A program made the translations under genes and the position numbers. Under the pieces are notes generated by a model that had not been told where the DNA came from, did not search any database, and worked only from the letters and a program-made list of their open reading frames with translations. From contig MHHG01000041.1 in the NCBI GenBank assembly GCA_001805965.1, forward strand, positions 1 to 38,488: a stretch of 38,488 nt of DNA, written 5' to 3'. Positions 17,027-25,931 of this stretch are shown piece by piece. Position 1 is the stretch's first letter, and the number at the start of each line of letters is the position of its first letter. This DNA comes from Omnitrophica WOR_2 bacterium RIFOXYA2_FULL_38_17. Lineage in GTDB: Bacteria; Omnitrophota; Gorgyraeia; Zapsychrales; Zapsychraceae.

Positions 17027-17731
17027 TTAAAACTTCTTTTCAACTAAGACCCTCAACAAGGCATCTTCCTTTTGAGTAATACCATGTTCTTCTTGGTCAA
17101 CATCAAATTCTTTTTTAATTTCACTTTCAAAATCCGAAGCAGAAATATTTATATTAGCGACAAACTCATCATGATTTCTTTTTTGCCTGTATTCCGGCAT
17201 ATTCTTTGGGACTAAAAGGTATTCTTCTATCTTCTTTATATCAAGATCATAAAGTACCGTTCCATGATGCAAAATAAAGTTTCTGCCCCTTTTTTGCGCA
17301 TTACCTGATATTTTCATTCTTGTGCCTGCAATTGCGATATCAGATATCGGATAAAACACTGCATCAACATTAAGACGTTTTAGCACATTAATAACCTTGT
17401 TTAGAATATATTGATATGAGCTTTTGAGATCTGACAGCTCTTTGCGCTTATCCTTTGATAAAATTAGCGAAAAATTCAAGCATCCCTTTCCCTGCAAAAC
17501 CGTACCGCCACCGGATGACCGCCTTATAACTTTAATATTATCTTTTTTTACGTTCAAAGAATTAACATCTTCATCTTCTTTGCTTATACGGCCCAAAACA
17601 ACAAAATAATCAGGGGATTCCCAGAGCCTTAAGACCTCCTGCGAATCATTTTTCTCTGCTAAATGAAACAGCACTTCATCATAAGAAATATTTTCTTCCG
17701 GGGTTTTAAATGATATGTTCTTAAAAAGCAT
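17027..17731 (-). CDS. Lipoate-protein ligase (LplA family)
   Basis: A 234-residue member of the biotin/lipoate ligase fold. It has RRSSGGGTV, then KISGNAQKRGR with the conserved lysine that binds lipoyl-AMP, and HHGTVL. It lacks the separate C-terminal domain of E. coli LplA (337 residues). An octanoyltransferase of the LipM type is an alternative; the KISGNAQ...HHGT pattern favours a ligase. It lies 32 bases after gcvPB, last in the glycine-cleavage operon, so GcvH is its likely target. Confidence 0.85.
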   Translation of the reverse strand: MLFKNISFKTPEENISYDEVLFHLAEKNDSQEVLRLWESPDYFVVLGRISKEDEDVNSLNVKKDNIKVIRRSSGGGTVLQGKGCLNFSLILSKDKRKELSDLKSSYQYILNKVINVLKRLNVDAVFYPISDIAIAGTRMKISGNAQKRGRNFILHHGTVLYDLDIKKIEEYLLVPKNMPEYRQKRNHDEFVANINISASDFESEIKKEFDVDQEEHGITQKEDALLRVLVEKKF

Positions 17732-17763
17732 AAACTGTTTATCTCTTAGAATAGGGGACTATT

Positions 17764-19215
17764 CTATTCTGCAAAATAATTTGCATTTAATTCACGGGCT
17801 GCCTTGACTTCATCCGGCCTGGAAACAGGGGTTGTTTTTGGAAGGTCTGCGAATTCTTTTGGGTTTTTTCTAGAAAGATCATCAGCCTCGAACATTGCAT
17901 CAACAAACTCATCCATTGCTTTCTTAGATTCAGTTTCTGTAGGCTCGATCATAATTGCTTCTTTTACCGTTAAAGGAAAATATATTGTAGGCGGATGACA
18001 ACCTTTGTCTATAAGAAATTTTGCAATATCAGTCGCATGGACACCGTTCTCAACTTGTCTGGATGCGGAAAAAACTGATTCATGCATACATATCCTGTCA
18101 TAAGCTAATTCAAAACGTTCCTTTAGCCTCTCTTTTAAATAATTTGCGTTCAAAACCGCATTATTGCTTGTCTCTATCAGCCCTTGCTTGCCTAAATACA
18201 ATATGTAAGCATAAGCCCTGAGAATTATTGAAAAATTGCCATAAAAGGACGCAACATATCCTATAGATTCCGGATAATCATAATCTAATTCATATTTTCC
18301 GCTGCTGTTTTTTATCACTCTTGAAATAGGTAAGAACGGGATCAACTTTTTATTTACACCAACAGGTCCGGACCCCGGGCCGCCACCGCCATGCGGAGTT
18401 GCAAATGTTTTATGGAGATTAACGTGCATGACATCAAAACCAATATCTCCGGGACGGCACCTTCCCAGCACGGCATTAAGGTTTGCACCGTCATAGTACA
18501 TAAGGCCATCCACAGCATGTATCATTTCCGAGATCTTCTTGATATCAGAATTAAATATGCCGTGGGTATTGGGGCACGTTAGCATTAATCCCGCGACTTC
18601 ATCGCTTAACTTGCTTTTTAATTCTTCAATATCCATAACACCGGTCTTGTCAGAATTGATCGATATTATTTCATATCCTGCAATTGCAGCTGTTGCAGGA
18701 TTGGTCCCGTGAGACGAATCAGGGACTATGATATATTTCTTGTTATTGCCTTTAGCTTTATGGTACGCGGCCATCATCATTAAGCCGGTTAATTCCCCGT
18801 GCGCCCCCGCCAAAGGCTGCATAGTAAAACTGTCCATTGCCGTTATCTCGCAAAGAAGCCTGTCCATCTCATAAAGGACTTCCAAAGACCCCTGGGTCAA
18901 CAATTCCCCTTTTTTCAGCTGAGGCAATAAAGGATGAACATCCGTAAAGCCTTTCATGCAGGCAATACTTTCAGTAAAGCGCGGATTATATTTCATGGTG
19001 CAGGAGCCAAGAGGATAGAAATTGGCATCAACAGAATAATTCATCTTAGAAAGATTGGTGAAATGGCGCACGACATCAAGCTCGGATACCTGAGGGAACT
19101 GACAATCCTTTGCCCTTTTTAAATGAGAAGGGATGCTTGCCTTTACATCAACATCCAAACAGGGATTTAAAAACCCCCTTCTGCCTTCCACACTTTTCTC
19201 AAAAATTAATTCCAC
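17764..19215 (-). CDS. gcvPB: Glycine dehydrogenase (decarboxylating) subunit 2
   Basis: A 483-residue PLP-bearing half of the split glycine decarboxylase (P-protein). It begins at a GTG preceded by GAGG. The PLP lysine is K269 in VNLHKTFATPHGGGG, with further family blocks YPLGSCTMKYNP, QPLAGAHGE and DSSHGTNPA. With GcvPA it decarboxylates glycine and passes the aminomethyl group to the lipoyl arm of GcvH. It follows gcvPA by 49 bases. Length is typical for the family. Confidence 0.96.
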   Translation of the reverse strand: MELIFEKSVEGRRGFLNPCLDVDVKASIPSHLKRAKDCQFPQVSELDVVRHFTNLSKMNYSVDANFYPLGSCTMKYNPRFTESIACMKGFTDVHPLLPQLKKGELLTQGSLEVLYEMDRLLCEITAMDSFTMQPLAGAHGELTGLMMMAAYHKAKGNNKKYIIVPDSSHGTNPATAAIAGYEIISINSDKTGVMDIEELKSKLSDEVAGLMLTCPNTHGIFNSDIKKISEMIHAVDGLMYYDGANLNAVLGRCRPGDIGFDVMHVNLHKTFATPHGGGGPGSGPVGVNKKLIPFLPISRVIKNSSGKYELDYDYPESIGYVASFYGNFSIILRAYAYILYLGKQGLIETSNNAVLNANYLKERLKERFELAYDRICMHESVFSASRQVENGVHATDIAKFLIDKGCHPPTIYFPLTVKEAIMIEPTETESKKAMDEFVDAMFEADDLSRKNPKEFADLPKTTPVSRPDEVKAARELNANYFAE

Positions 19216-19264
19216 TTAACCCTCTTCCGATAGACTAAAGACCATATAGCATAGAATATAGCCT

Positions 19265-20611
19265 TTAATTCTTTACCTTTAATACTTCTTCTAACGCTTT
19301 TGCGTAATTCAGGATCTCTTCTTTGGTCCGCTTTTCAGTAACAACAATGATCATATATTTTTCCATACCTTTATAATATCTGCCGAGAGGGAACCCTGCG
19401 GCAAAACCACGGCCTATCATTCTCTCAACAACTATTGACGCATCAACAGGCAGATGAACTGTAAATTCATTGAATGTCGGCGAGCTTCTCTTTACCTCAA
19501 CGCCCTCGATCTTGTCAATTACACTTTTTGCAAATTCAGCCTTATCCAGGTTTAATTGTGCCAATTCCTTAAATCCATTCTTGCCGATCACTGACATATA
19601 GATGATAGACTGAAGCGCACAAAGAGCAACATTAGTGCAAATATTGGACGTGGCTTTTTCTCTTCTGATATGCTGCTCCCTTGCCTGAAGCGTATTAACA
19701 AAGCACCTCTTGCCATTCTTATCGGTAGTTTGTCCCACGATCCTTCCTGGCATTTTGCGGGCATACTTCTTCTTTGTCGCCATAAATCCAAGATAAGGAC
19801 CGCCAAAATTCAAAGATAGCCCTAGGCTCTGCCCTTCGCCAGTAACAATATCAACATCCATTTCACCCGGTGTTTTTAAGAGCCCTAAAGAGATAGGATA
19901 AACACTCTCTATAACAAGAGCGCCGGCAGCATGCGCTTTTTCAACAATATCAGTATAATCATCGATCGCGCCAAAAAAATTGGGGTTCTGGACAATTACA
20001 GCAGCAGTATCTTTATCAAGGAGCGCATACATCTTTTTCCTGTCAGCAGTACCATGAACAACCTCTGTTTCATTGAATTCAAAATCAAGATTACTGGTAT
20101 AGGTCTTTAATATCTTTTTAAATATCGGGCTGACACCACCGTCTATCAAAATTTTCTTTCTTTTCGTTATCCTGAACGCCATCATAGCAGCTTCATATAA
20201 TGCCGTACCCCCATCATATAAAGAGGCATTTGATATCTCCATATTTGTCATTGTGCAAATGGCACTTTGATATTCATATAATGCCTGAAGGGTTCCCTGG
20301 GAACATTCCGGCTGGTAAGGGGTATAAGCAGTGAAAAATTCACCTCTGGACATTAAAGAGGAAACAACGGACGGCACATAATGGTCATAGTACCCGCCGC
20401 CAATAAAAGGAATGAGCTCTGAAGAATTTTTTAAAGCCAGCTTTCTAAAATACTCTACAACTTCAAATTCGGATTTTCCCTTAGGCAGGTTAAATGATTT
20501 TGGGGAATGCTCCGGCTTTATATCAGAAAAAAGCTCCTCGATAGAATCAACTCCGATGACTGCAAGCATTTCTTCTTGTTCTTTTTTTGTATTAGCAATA
20601 TAAGAAAACAA
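19265..20611 (-). CDS. gcvPA: Glycine dehydrogenase (decarboxylating) subunit 1
   Basis: A 448-residue partner of GcvPB. The start is a TTG at 20611 with AAGGA at good spacing; the encoded YIANTKKEQEEMLAVIG is the usual N-terminus of the family. Further matches are FIGGGYYDHYVPSVV, YTPYQPECSQGTLQALYE and QAREQHIRREKATSNICTN (N-terminal half of the fused P-protein). It lies 74 bases after gcvH. No PLP lysine is expected in this subunit. Confidence 0.95.
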   Translation of the reverse strand: MFSYIANTKKEQEEMLAVIGVDSIEELFSDIKPEHSPKSFNLPKGKSEFEVVEYFRKLALKNSSELIPFIGGGYYDHYVPSVVSSLMSRGEFFTAYTPYQPECSQGTLQALYEYQSAICTMTNMEISNASLYDGGTALYEAAMMAFRITKRKKILIDGGVSPIFKKILKTYTSNLDFEFNETEVVHGTADRKKMYALLDKDTAAVIVQNPNFFGAIDDYTDIVEKAHAAGALVIESVYPISLGLLKTPGEMDVDIVTGEGQSLGLSLNFGGPYLGFMATKKKYARKMPGRIVGQTTDKNGKRCFVNTLQAREQHIRREKATSNICTNVALCALQSIIYMSVIGKNGFKELAQLNLDKAEFAKSVIDKIEGVEVKRSSPTFNEFTVHLPVDASIVVERMIGRGFAAGFPLGRYYKGMEKYMIIVVTEKRTKEEILNYAKALEEVLKVKN

Positions 20612-20685
20612 CTGATCGTCCTTCGTATATGAATAAATACCGGTGAGAATACTAGCGGTTTTTTATCCTTCTCTACCCTATTATA

Positions 20686-21072
20686 TTATCCTACACTATC
20701 AAGAAAATTTTCATATTCTTCTGCAGTCATAAGATTTGAGAGCTCTTCTTTATCTGCTATCTCTATTTTTGCGAGCCAACCTTTTTCATAAGGAGATCTA
20801 TTGATAAGCGCTGGATCCGTTTCTAATTCAGTATTGATCTCTACTACCCTTCCAGAAATAGGCGAGAATACATCGCTTGCAGCTTTCACGGATTCTACAG
20901 AAACTATTTCACCAAATTGCTCTGCCTCATCACCAACAGAAGGAAGCTCAATGAAAGTGATATCCCCTAATGAAGACTGCGCATAATCTGTAATACCTAT
21001 AGTCGCAATACCATCCTCTACCAAAACCCACTCGTGATCTTTCGTATACATCAAATGCTCTACAATTTCCAT
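20686..21072 (-). CDS. gcvH: Glycine cleavage system H protein
   Basis: A 128-residue lipoyl carrier. The modified lysine is K63 in SVESVKAASD. The YTKDHEWV opening, GITDYAQSSLGDITFIELP and the MTAEEYENFL ending are family signatures. AAGGAG nine bases upstream supports the start. It shuttles the aminomethyl group between the P- and T-proteins and is probably lipoylated by the ligase at the end of this operon. Confidence 0.97.
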   Translation of the reverse strand: MEIVEHLMYTKDHEWVLVEDGIATIGITDYAQSSLGDITFIELPSVGDEAEQFGEIVSVESVKAASDVFSPISGRVVEINTELETDPALINRSPYEKGWLAKIEIADKEELSNLMTAEEYENFLDSVG

Positions 21073-21105
21073 ATCTTATTTCTCCTTAAATAGATCAATT
21101 TTGAT

Positions 21106-22206
21106 TTAATCTTTTAATGAACCACCCTTATAAAAAAATCTTGAAGTTACCCTAGCTTCTGCCCTGACTTTTTCATTCCCAAACAATAATTTATCATCTT
21201 GTTTCGCTGTACCTTGTTTTGCAAAGCCCAAGCCTATTCCCCTTTGCAGATGCACTGAAAAACTTCCGCTTGTTACAATGCCTATCTCTTCTCCTGCTTG
21301 GTCATAAATAGCCTGCTCTGCCCTCGGAGAGCGCCTGTTGTCAGAAACGAAACCAATGATCCTTCTTCCAACGCCTTGCTCCTTTTGCCTTAAAAGGGCC
21401 TCTTTGCCAATGAACTCTTTTGCAAAGTCGACAAACTTGCTTAATCCGGCTTCAAGCGGTGTTATGTTCTCGCTCAACTCATGGCCATACAAGCTGTACC
21501 CCATTTCTAACCTTAACACATCCCGGGCTCCTAAGCCAGCTGGCCGCACTCTTTTGTCTTCTAGTATATTATTCCAAAGAACATCAATTGAATCCCAGGG
21601 AAAATATATTTCATAACCTAACTCCCCAGTGTAACCTGTCCTGCTGATAAGGATATTCTTACCTAAATAATTAAAAAAATCAAATGTATAATACTCTAAT
21701 TTTTCAATACCGGGAAAAATAGATTTCAACACTTCACGCGATAGCGGGCCCTGAACATCTATCTTGCCTGTTGTCGACGACACATCTTCAATTATTGCTG
21801 AAGGTTTTAAGCTGAACTTTAAATGTTTAAGATCTTTTTCTGTTGTAGCTCCATTAACAACTAAGAACCATTTGTTTTTTTCCATTCTAAAGATAATAAG
21901 ATCATCAATGATACAACCTTTATCATTAAGCATCATCCCATATCGCGCAGATTTAACAGGCAGGTCTTTCAACGACATTGTCACGATCCTGTCTAAACCG
22001 CTCTCCACACAATCCCCTTCAACAATAAATTCTCCCATATGAGAAATATCAAACAGAGAAACAGCTTTTCTAGTTTGTGTATATTCTGCGATTACCCCTT
22101 CATACTGAACAGGCATATCCCATCCGCCGAATGGAACCATCTTAGCTCCAAGCGCGATATGATTATCATACAAAGAGGTTTTTTTTAAGTTTTCAGTTAA
22201 TGACAT
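21106..22206 (-). CDS. gcvT: Aminomethyltransferase (glycine cleavage T protein)
   Basis: A 366-residue tetrahydrofolate-dependent enzyme that releases ammonia from the aminomethyl group on GcvH and makes 5,10-methylene-THF. Seen are PFGGWDMPVQYEGV, SLFDISHMGEF, TGYTGELGYEIY and the folate-binding RPAGLGARDVLRLEMGY. The C-terminal GCVT domain ends with SGSFSVHLQRGIGLGF. It is the first gene of the operon, 53 bases after tRNA-Arg. Only a weak GG-rich Shine-Dalgarno element precedes the ATG. Confidence 0.96.
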   Translation of the reverse strand: MSLTENLKKTSLYDNHIALGAKMVPFGGWDMPVQYEGVIAEYTQTRKAVSLFDISHMGEFIVEGDCVESGLDRIVTMSLKDLPVKSARYGMMLNDKGCIIDDLIIFRMEKNKWFLVVNGATTEKDLKHLKFSLKPSAIIEDVSSTTGKIDVQGPLSREVLKSIFPGIEKLEYYTFDFFNYLGKNILISRTGYTGELGYEIYFPWDSIDVLWNNILEDKRVRPAGLGARDVLRLEMGYSLYGHELSENITPLEAGLSKFVDFAKEFIGKEALLRQKEQGVGRRIIGFVSDNRRSPRAEQAIYDQAGEEIGIVTSGSFSVHLQRGIGLGFAKQGTAKQDDKLLFGNEKVRAEARVTSRFFYKGGSLKD

Positions 22207-22259
22207 TTTTTTATACCCAACCGTTAAGTATCCAGATTCAATATTTCAAGTTCTTTATC

Positions 22260-22336
22260 TGGCCCGCCCGGCACGATTCGAACGTGCGACACCCAGTTCC
22301 GAAGACTGGTGCTCTATCCAGCTGAGCTACGGGCGG
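22260..22336 (-). tRNA. tRNA-Arg (anticodon TCG), CCA encoded
   Basis: A full cloverleaf on the minus strand. The 7-bp acceptor stem is CCGCCCG (22330-22336) paired with CGGGCGG; the discriminator is G and CCA is encoded (22260-22262). The anticodon stem CCAGT/ACTGG encloses CTTCGGA, giving anticodon TCG at 22300-22302, which reads CGA. The T-arm is GCACG/CGTGC around TTCGAAT. No terminator separates it from gcvT, so some gcv transcription may read through it. Confidence 0.96.
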
Positions 22337-22698
22337 TCATTTTTTGTTTTAAAAATTCTTTTTTTTATCTGATATTAATACATACACATAACACATAAGA
22401 TCTGACTTATTCTTCCTGCATGCACGCAAATATCCAAGTTAAATCCAAAATAGCATTAAATCCTAAAAAAGCAAAATTATTATAACAATTAAAAACAAAA
22501 TAACAAGTGCGTATTTATACAAATATATCTTATTATTAACCTTTGGGAAAAACCACTTTATTCATTGAATTATTGAAACAGGGCTCTTTGCAAGAAACAA
22601 CATTATAATTATTACCGGACTTGAATATTCACTATTTATTCAAAGAAAAATCTCTCTGGCAGGAAAAACAAAAGCATCTCATACTGAAGAACCTTCTG
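22337..22698. other. AT-rich intergenic region, 362 bases
   Basis: No credible ORF on either strand and no recognised RNA. It holds the candidate promoter at 22479-22506. I looked for a glycine riboswitch, which often precedes gcvT, and did not find its conserved core here or in the 53 bases between tRNA-Arg and gcvT. Confidence 0.6.
22479..22506 (-). promoter_or_regulatory. Candidate sigma70 promoter upstream of tRNA-Arg and gcv operon
   Basis: On the minus strand TTGTTA (22501-22506) and a perfect TATAAT (22479-22484) are separated by 16 bases. It lies ~140 bases before the tRNA 5' end. The surroundings are very AT-rich, so chance matches are likely. Confidence 0.4.
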
Positions 22699-23607
22699 CT
22701 ACATAAGTTCCTTCAGCTTTGAAACAGAAGATTTTATCTTTTCAAACGTGGCATATTTTGACTCAATAATGTATGGAATGTCCTTCTTCATAAAAGGCAA
22801 GATCTTTTCCAGGTCCATATCTCCTGCAAAAGGAGCAATATGATCCCTCATTACTTCAACTCCATGGACATGCATTCCTATCATTCTGGCTTTATAAGTA
22901 TCTAAAAGGTCTACATGATTCGTTATCCCTAGCCTTTCATTGATCTCAGCATGCCCGACATCATGCCAATAACCCATACCTTGCTTCCCAAACATATCCA
23001 AGAACTGGCCGATCTCCTCAAAATTTGGTATTTCGATCGGGTAATAGCGGGTTTCAAGACCTATTTTAATACCTTTGTCCTCGGCATACGAAACAACATC
23101 TTTAAAACTTTTAACTGCAGCTTCAATGTACGGCCCCTTCATTTCTTGTCTGGCCCCCAAAACCCTGGCAAATTCATCATTATATTCCCGCACCTGTGCC
23201 GAACCATGCCGATGAAGTGAAAACAATTGATGACAACGCCCATCTTCAAAGTCTATTGTCCCTGCATGAACAACCACTGTCGAGGCCCCGACATTCACAG
23301 CTGTATCAATAGTATTCTTTGTCCATTTGACAGCAAGCAGCCGCTCATGTTCATCCAATGAAGTCAGCCTATAAAAATTGGACGGATGCCTTGTTGTTTC
23401 ACCATTATCCGGGCCCGGACAAAAATTATGAACACTTACAACCTTAATCCCAAGGTCCCATTTTAAAGAATCAATGATCTTTATTTGCTCTCTTGTCACC
23501 CTGTAATCTATCTCAATAGCGTTCAGGCCCAAATCCTTAACGGATATAAGCCACATGAACATATCAATATCAGGATGATAATTCCATACTGTTGAAATAC
23601 CTAGCAT
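22699..23607 (-). CDS. Sugar phosphate isomerase/epimerase-like TIM barrel protein
   Basis: A 302-residue protein of the xylose-isomerase-like/AP-endonuclease-2 fold. Likely metal or active-site residues are in VVVHAGTIDF, IGLETRYYP, YWHDVGHAEI, MIGMHVHGV and IIESK, spaced as in metal-dependent epimerases and isomerases. AGAGG upstream supports the start. It follows xseB by 27 bases, but exonuclease VII offers no clue to its substrate. An AP endonuclease is less likely because the H/D/E set looks like the sugar-isomerase branch. Confidence 0.82.
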   Translation of the reverse strand: MLGISTVWNYHPDIDMFMWLISVKDLGLNAIEIDYRVTREQIKIIDSLKWDLGIKVVSVHNFCPGPDNGETTRHPSNFYRLTSLDEHERLLAVKWTKNTIDTAVNVGASTVVVHAGTIDFEDGRCHQLFSLHRHGSAQVREYNDEFARVLGARQEMKGPYIEAAVKSFKDVVSYAEDKGIKIGLETRYYPIEIPNFEEIGQFLDMFGKQGMGYWHDVGHAEINERLGITNHVDLLDTYKARMIGMHVHGVEVMRDHIAPFAGDMDLEKILPFMKKDIPYIIESKYATFEKIKSSVSKLKELM

Positions 23608-23634
23608 CTTGACCTCTTCTTATATAATTAATGA

Positions 23635-23832
23635 TTATTTATCCTCAAGGCCATCAACAACTTTCTTTACTTCCAGCTCAGCCTTCTCTATTTTATCTTT
23701 GCAAACCTTGATCAATGAAACCGCCTCTTTAACCTTATCAGACAGCTCATCAACATCGATCTCTTCATTCTCTATTTTTTCAATAATATCCTCTAGCTTC
23801 TTTATTGCTTTACTGTATTTATTCTCTACCAC
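23635..23832 (-). CDS. xseB: Exodeoxyribonuclease VII small subunit
   Basis: A 65-residue two-helix protein, typical in length for XseB (60-80). The start chosen is a GTG at 23832 with a strong GGGAGG six bases upstream; an upstream TTG in the same frame would add 12 residues with no homology. YSKAIKKLEDIIEKIENEEI and the ending VCKDKIEKAELEV match the family. It binds XseA to form the nuclease that degrades single-stranded DNA to oligonucleotides. Confidence 0.92.
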   Translation of the reverse strand: MVENKYSKAIKKLEDIIEKIENEEIDVDELSDKVKEAVSLIKVCKDKIEKAELEVKKVVDGLEDK

Positions 23833-23868
23833 AAATAACCTCCCAGAATATTTATTTATAAGGATCAA

Positions 23869-25182
23869 CTATCCGACTTTGTTAACTTGACTTTCAATAA
23901 TGCCGTCACTTACTTCTGTTATTAATTTATCATTATTTAGAATTCCTGAAACACTTTTTATTATTTTTCCGCTTGAGCCTCTTGTAATGCTAAATCCTCT
24001 TTTTAAGGTGTTCTTTGGGCTTACCACTTCAACTATCTTACTATAACTCCTCAATCTATCTTTTTCTTTGTTCATGCGCTGTTTTGTTCTCTCGAACATA
24101 TCTATATTCTTTTGATCCAGGCTTTTTATGTTTGCTTTTAAAAGAGTTACCGGCCTGTATTTTAACAGCTCTGATAATCTAAGGACTTTTTCATTATGTA
24201 CTTTTAAAAACCTCAAAGTTGAAGACTGCAGGCCTATCGCCTGGTCCTTTAACCTTTGATTTTCAGCCTTTATCCTGTCCTGTGCAAGGTCCAGGATAAA
24301 TTTTAGTTTTTCATTGATCTCACCGAGGAATTCTTCCACCCTGTTAACAAGAAATTGAGCGACCGCTGTCGGCGTCTTGGCATAAGTATGAGCGGCCAGA
24401 TCGGTTATTGATATGTTTATCTCATGACCGATCCCGCTAACTACTGGCAACCGCAATAACGCTATCTTCTCGGCAATAAGCCTGCTGTCAAAGCAGCTAA
24501 GGTCTGCAATAGACCCGCCGCCTCTTGTTATAACAATAAGGTCCAGATCGTCTATTCTCTCAACTTCTTCTAATGCTTTGACAATATCAGCCTCAGCGTT
24601 CTTTCCCTGTACAAGGCAATCCCTTAAAAAAAGCTTAAAACCAAGGCCGCTTTTGGTCAATTCCGCAATAAAATCATTATAAGCTGCCGAATCGTAAGCT
24701 GTGATAAGTCCGATATTCATCGGTACCCTTGGTATCTCCAGCTCTTTGTTCTTATCGAACACGCCTTTATCCTTTAGCTCAGCGATAAGTTTCTGTTTCT
24801 CTTGTGCCAATTTGCCTAGAGTATGCACTGGGTCAATATCATCTACTATCAGGCGGACAATTCCATGGGGGGCATAAAAATCGACCTTACAGGCAAACTT
24901 CACTTCAATATCATCTTTCAGAGAAAATGCATTTTCACTTTGCCTTAAAGTCGCTTCTATCTGTGTTCTTTTTCCCGAAAAGATAACTAATCCGATCTTT
25001 GCGATAATGTCCTTCGAACCAGGATCTTTTTCCACCAGTTCAAAAAAGACATGATTCCTGCTTTTATTGCGGTCATAACCCTGGATCTCTCCGCAAACCC
25101 AGACGGTCTGAGGAAAGGCTGAAGTTATAACATCCTTTATGAATTTGTTTAATTGCGAAATTGTGAAGAATTCATCTGACAT
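23869..25182 (-). CDS. xseA: Exodeoxyribonuclease VII large subunit
   Basis: A 437-residue catalytic subunit. An N-terminal OB-fold domain binds single-stranded DNA (FTISQLNKFIKDVI, WVCGEIQGY). The nuclease domain includes LITAYDSAAYNDF, VITRGGGSIADL, GIGHEINISITDLAA and ktpTAVAQFLV, followed by a coiled-coil region (~270-370) and a C-terminal KRGFSITR segment. It acts in the cytoplasm on single-stranded DNA during repair. xseB starts 36 bases downstream. No Shine-Dalgarno sequence is evident. Confidence 0.95.
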   Translation of the reverse strand: MSDEFFTISQLNKFIKDVITSAFPQTVWVCGEIQGYDRNKSRNHVFFELVEKDPGSKDIIAKIGLVIFSGKRTQIEATLRQSENAFSLKDDIEVKFACKVDFYAPHGIVRLIVDDIDPVHTLGKLAQEKQKLIAELKDKGVFDKNKELEIPRVPMNIGLITAYDSAAYNDFIAELTKSGLGFKLFLRDCLVQGKNAEADIVKALEEVERIDDLDLIVITRGGGSIADLSCFDSRLIAEKIALLRLPVVSGIGHEINISITDLAAHTYAKTPTAVAQFLVNRVEEFLGEINEKLKFILDLAQDRIKAENQRLKDQAIGLQSSTLRFLKVHNEKVLRLSELLKYRPVTLLKANIKSLDQKNIDMFERTKQRMNKEKDRLRSYSKIVEVVSPKNTLKRGFSITRGSSGKIIKSVSGILNNDKLITEVSDGIIESQVNKVG

Positions 25183-25221
25183 AACATAATAGTTATATCA
25201 AAAATATCGGCTACACTCTAT

Positions 25222-25261
25222 AAAAAAGGGGACAAATACTTTACTGTGTATTTGTCCCCTT
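25222..25261 (-). terminator. Perfect 14-bp stem-loop with T-run (terminator, possibly REP-like)
   Basis: AAGGGGACAAATAC (25226-25239) and its exact complement (25248-25261) flank an 8-base loop. Read on the minus strand the stem is followed by a run of T (25222-25227), so it would end transcripts of the gene at 25279-25860. The GGGGACA...TGTCCCC ends resemble palindromes mobilised by REP-associated transposases in other bacteria; this resemblance is from memory and untested. Confidence 0.75.
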
Positions 25262-25278
25262 ATCCGCGCTTTATGCAG

Positions 25279-25860
25279 CTATGTATCTTGATTTATCTGA
25301 TCTTTATACTTTTGCTTTAATGCCTTTATTTGATCTTTTATACCTTCACGATATTGCTGGTTCTCTTGTTTTCTGCTTTCCCTGTATTCTTTTATAGCAT
25401 TGCGCTTTTCTTCCCTTTGCATCTGATCATTATCACGTATGCTCTTTACAAAAGCGACATCCTCTTTATGCTTTTCATCCCTATAAGCCACATGCTCATT
25501 ATATTTTTGTTCTGCTATGCTGATTATCTCGTTTTTCTGTTCATCTGTTAATTTATCAATACCTGCTAACTTGTCTTTTAAGATTGACATTCTTTCCTGG
25601 TGGACCTGATCTCTAAATGCGATATTCTCGCTTCTTTTTTTCTGACGGTATGCTTCCATTTCCTTCATTGCCGGTTCCTTATACTTCTCTTTCAATGTTT
25701 GGCGGAACGCTTGCGTATCCTGTTTTTGCTGCTCCCTGTAGGCCTTTATCCTCTCTTTTAATTCCTTATGAAAGCCGTCACCTTTCACATCCTGTGCCAA
25801 TACTACTGTTGGAATTACCATCAGTATAACAACTGCCAGACTAATAAGGTTCTTTTTCAT
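25279..25860 (-). CDS. Exported, highly charged helical protein
   Basis: I do not recognise this family. The start at 25860 is set by AAAGGAG seven bases upstream; the frame is open further up. The product is 193 residues: signal peptide 1-23 (VVILMVIPTVVLA|Q), then an almost wholly helical, Lys/Arg/Glu/Gln-rich segment. It carries an irregular repeat of the type [AE][FY]R-x(3-5)-K-x-E-[ND]: AFRQTLKEK, AYRQKKRSENIAFR, HVAYRDEKHKEDVAF and EYRESRKQENQQYR. Apart from the signal there are no cysteines and few hydrophobic residues, so an extended coiled coil or a disordered periplasmic helix is likely. It is flanked by terminators on both sides and so is monocistronic. Confidence 0.82.
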   Translation of the reverse strand: MKKNLISLAVVILMVIPTVVLAQDVKGDGFHKELKERIKAYREQQKQDTQAFRQTLKEKYKEPAMKEMEAYRQKKRSENIAFRDQVHQERMSILKDKLAGIDKLTDEQKNEIISIAEQKYNEHVAYRDEKHKEDVAFVKSIRDNDQMQREEKRNAIKEYRESRKQENQQYREGIKDQIKALKQKYKDQINQDT

Positions 25861-25931
25861 TTTTGAGCTCCTTTCGGTTTTGTTGGTTCTTGTTTCCGTT
25901 CTTTTAAACACAGGGAAGCTCAAAAAGTTTC

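Noticed and set aside
22207..22698. Glycine riboswitch ahead of gcvT
   Set aside because: The space before gcvT is only 53 bases, and the region beyond the tRNA shows no conserved glycine-aptamer core.
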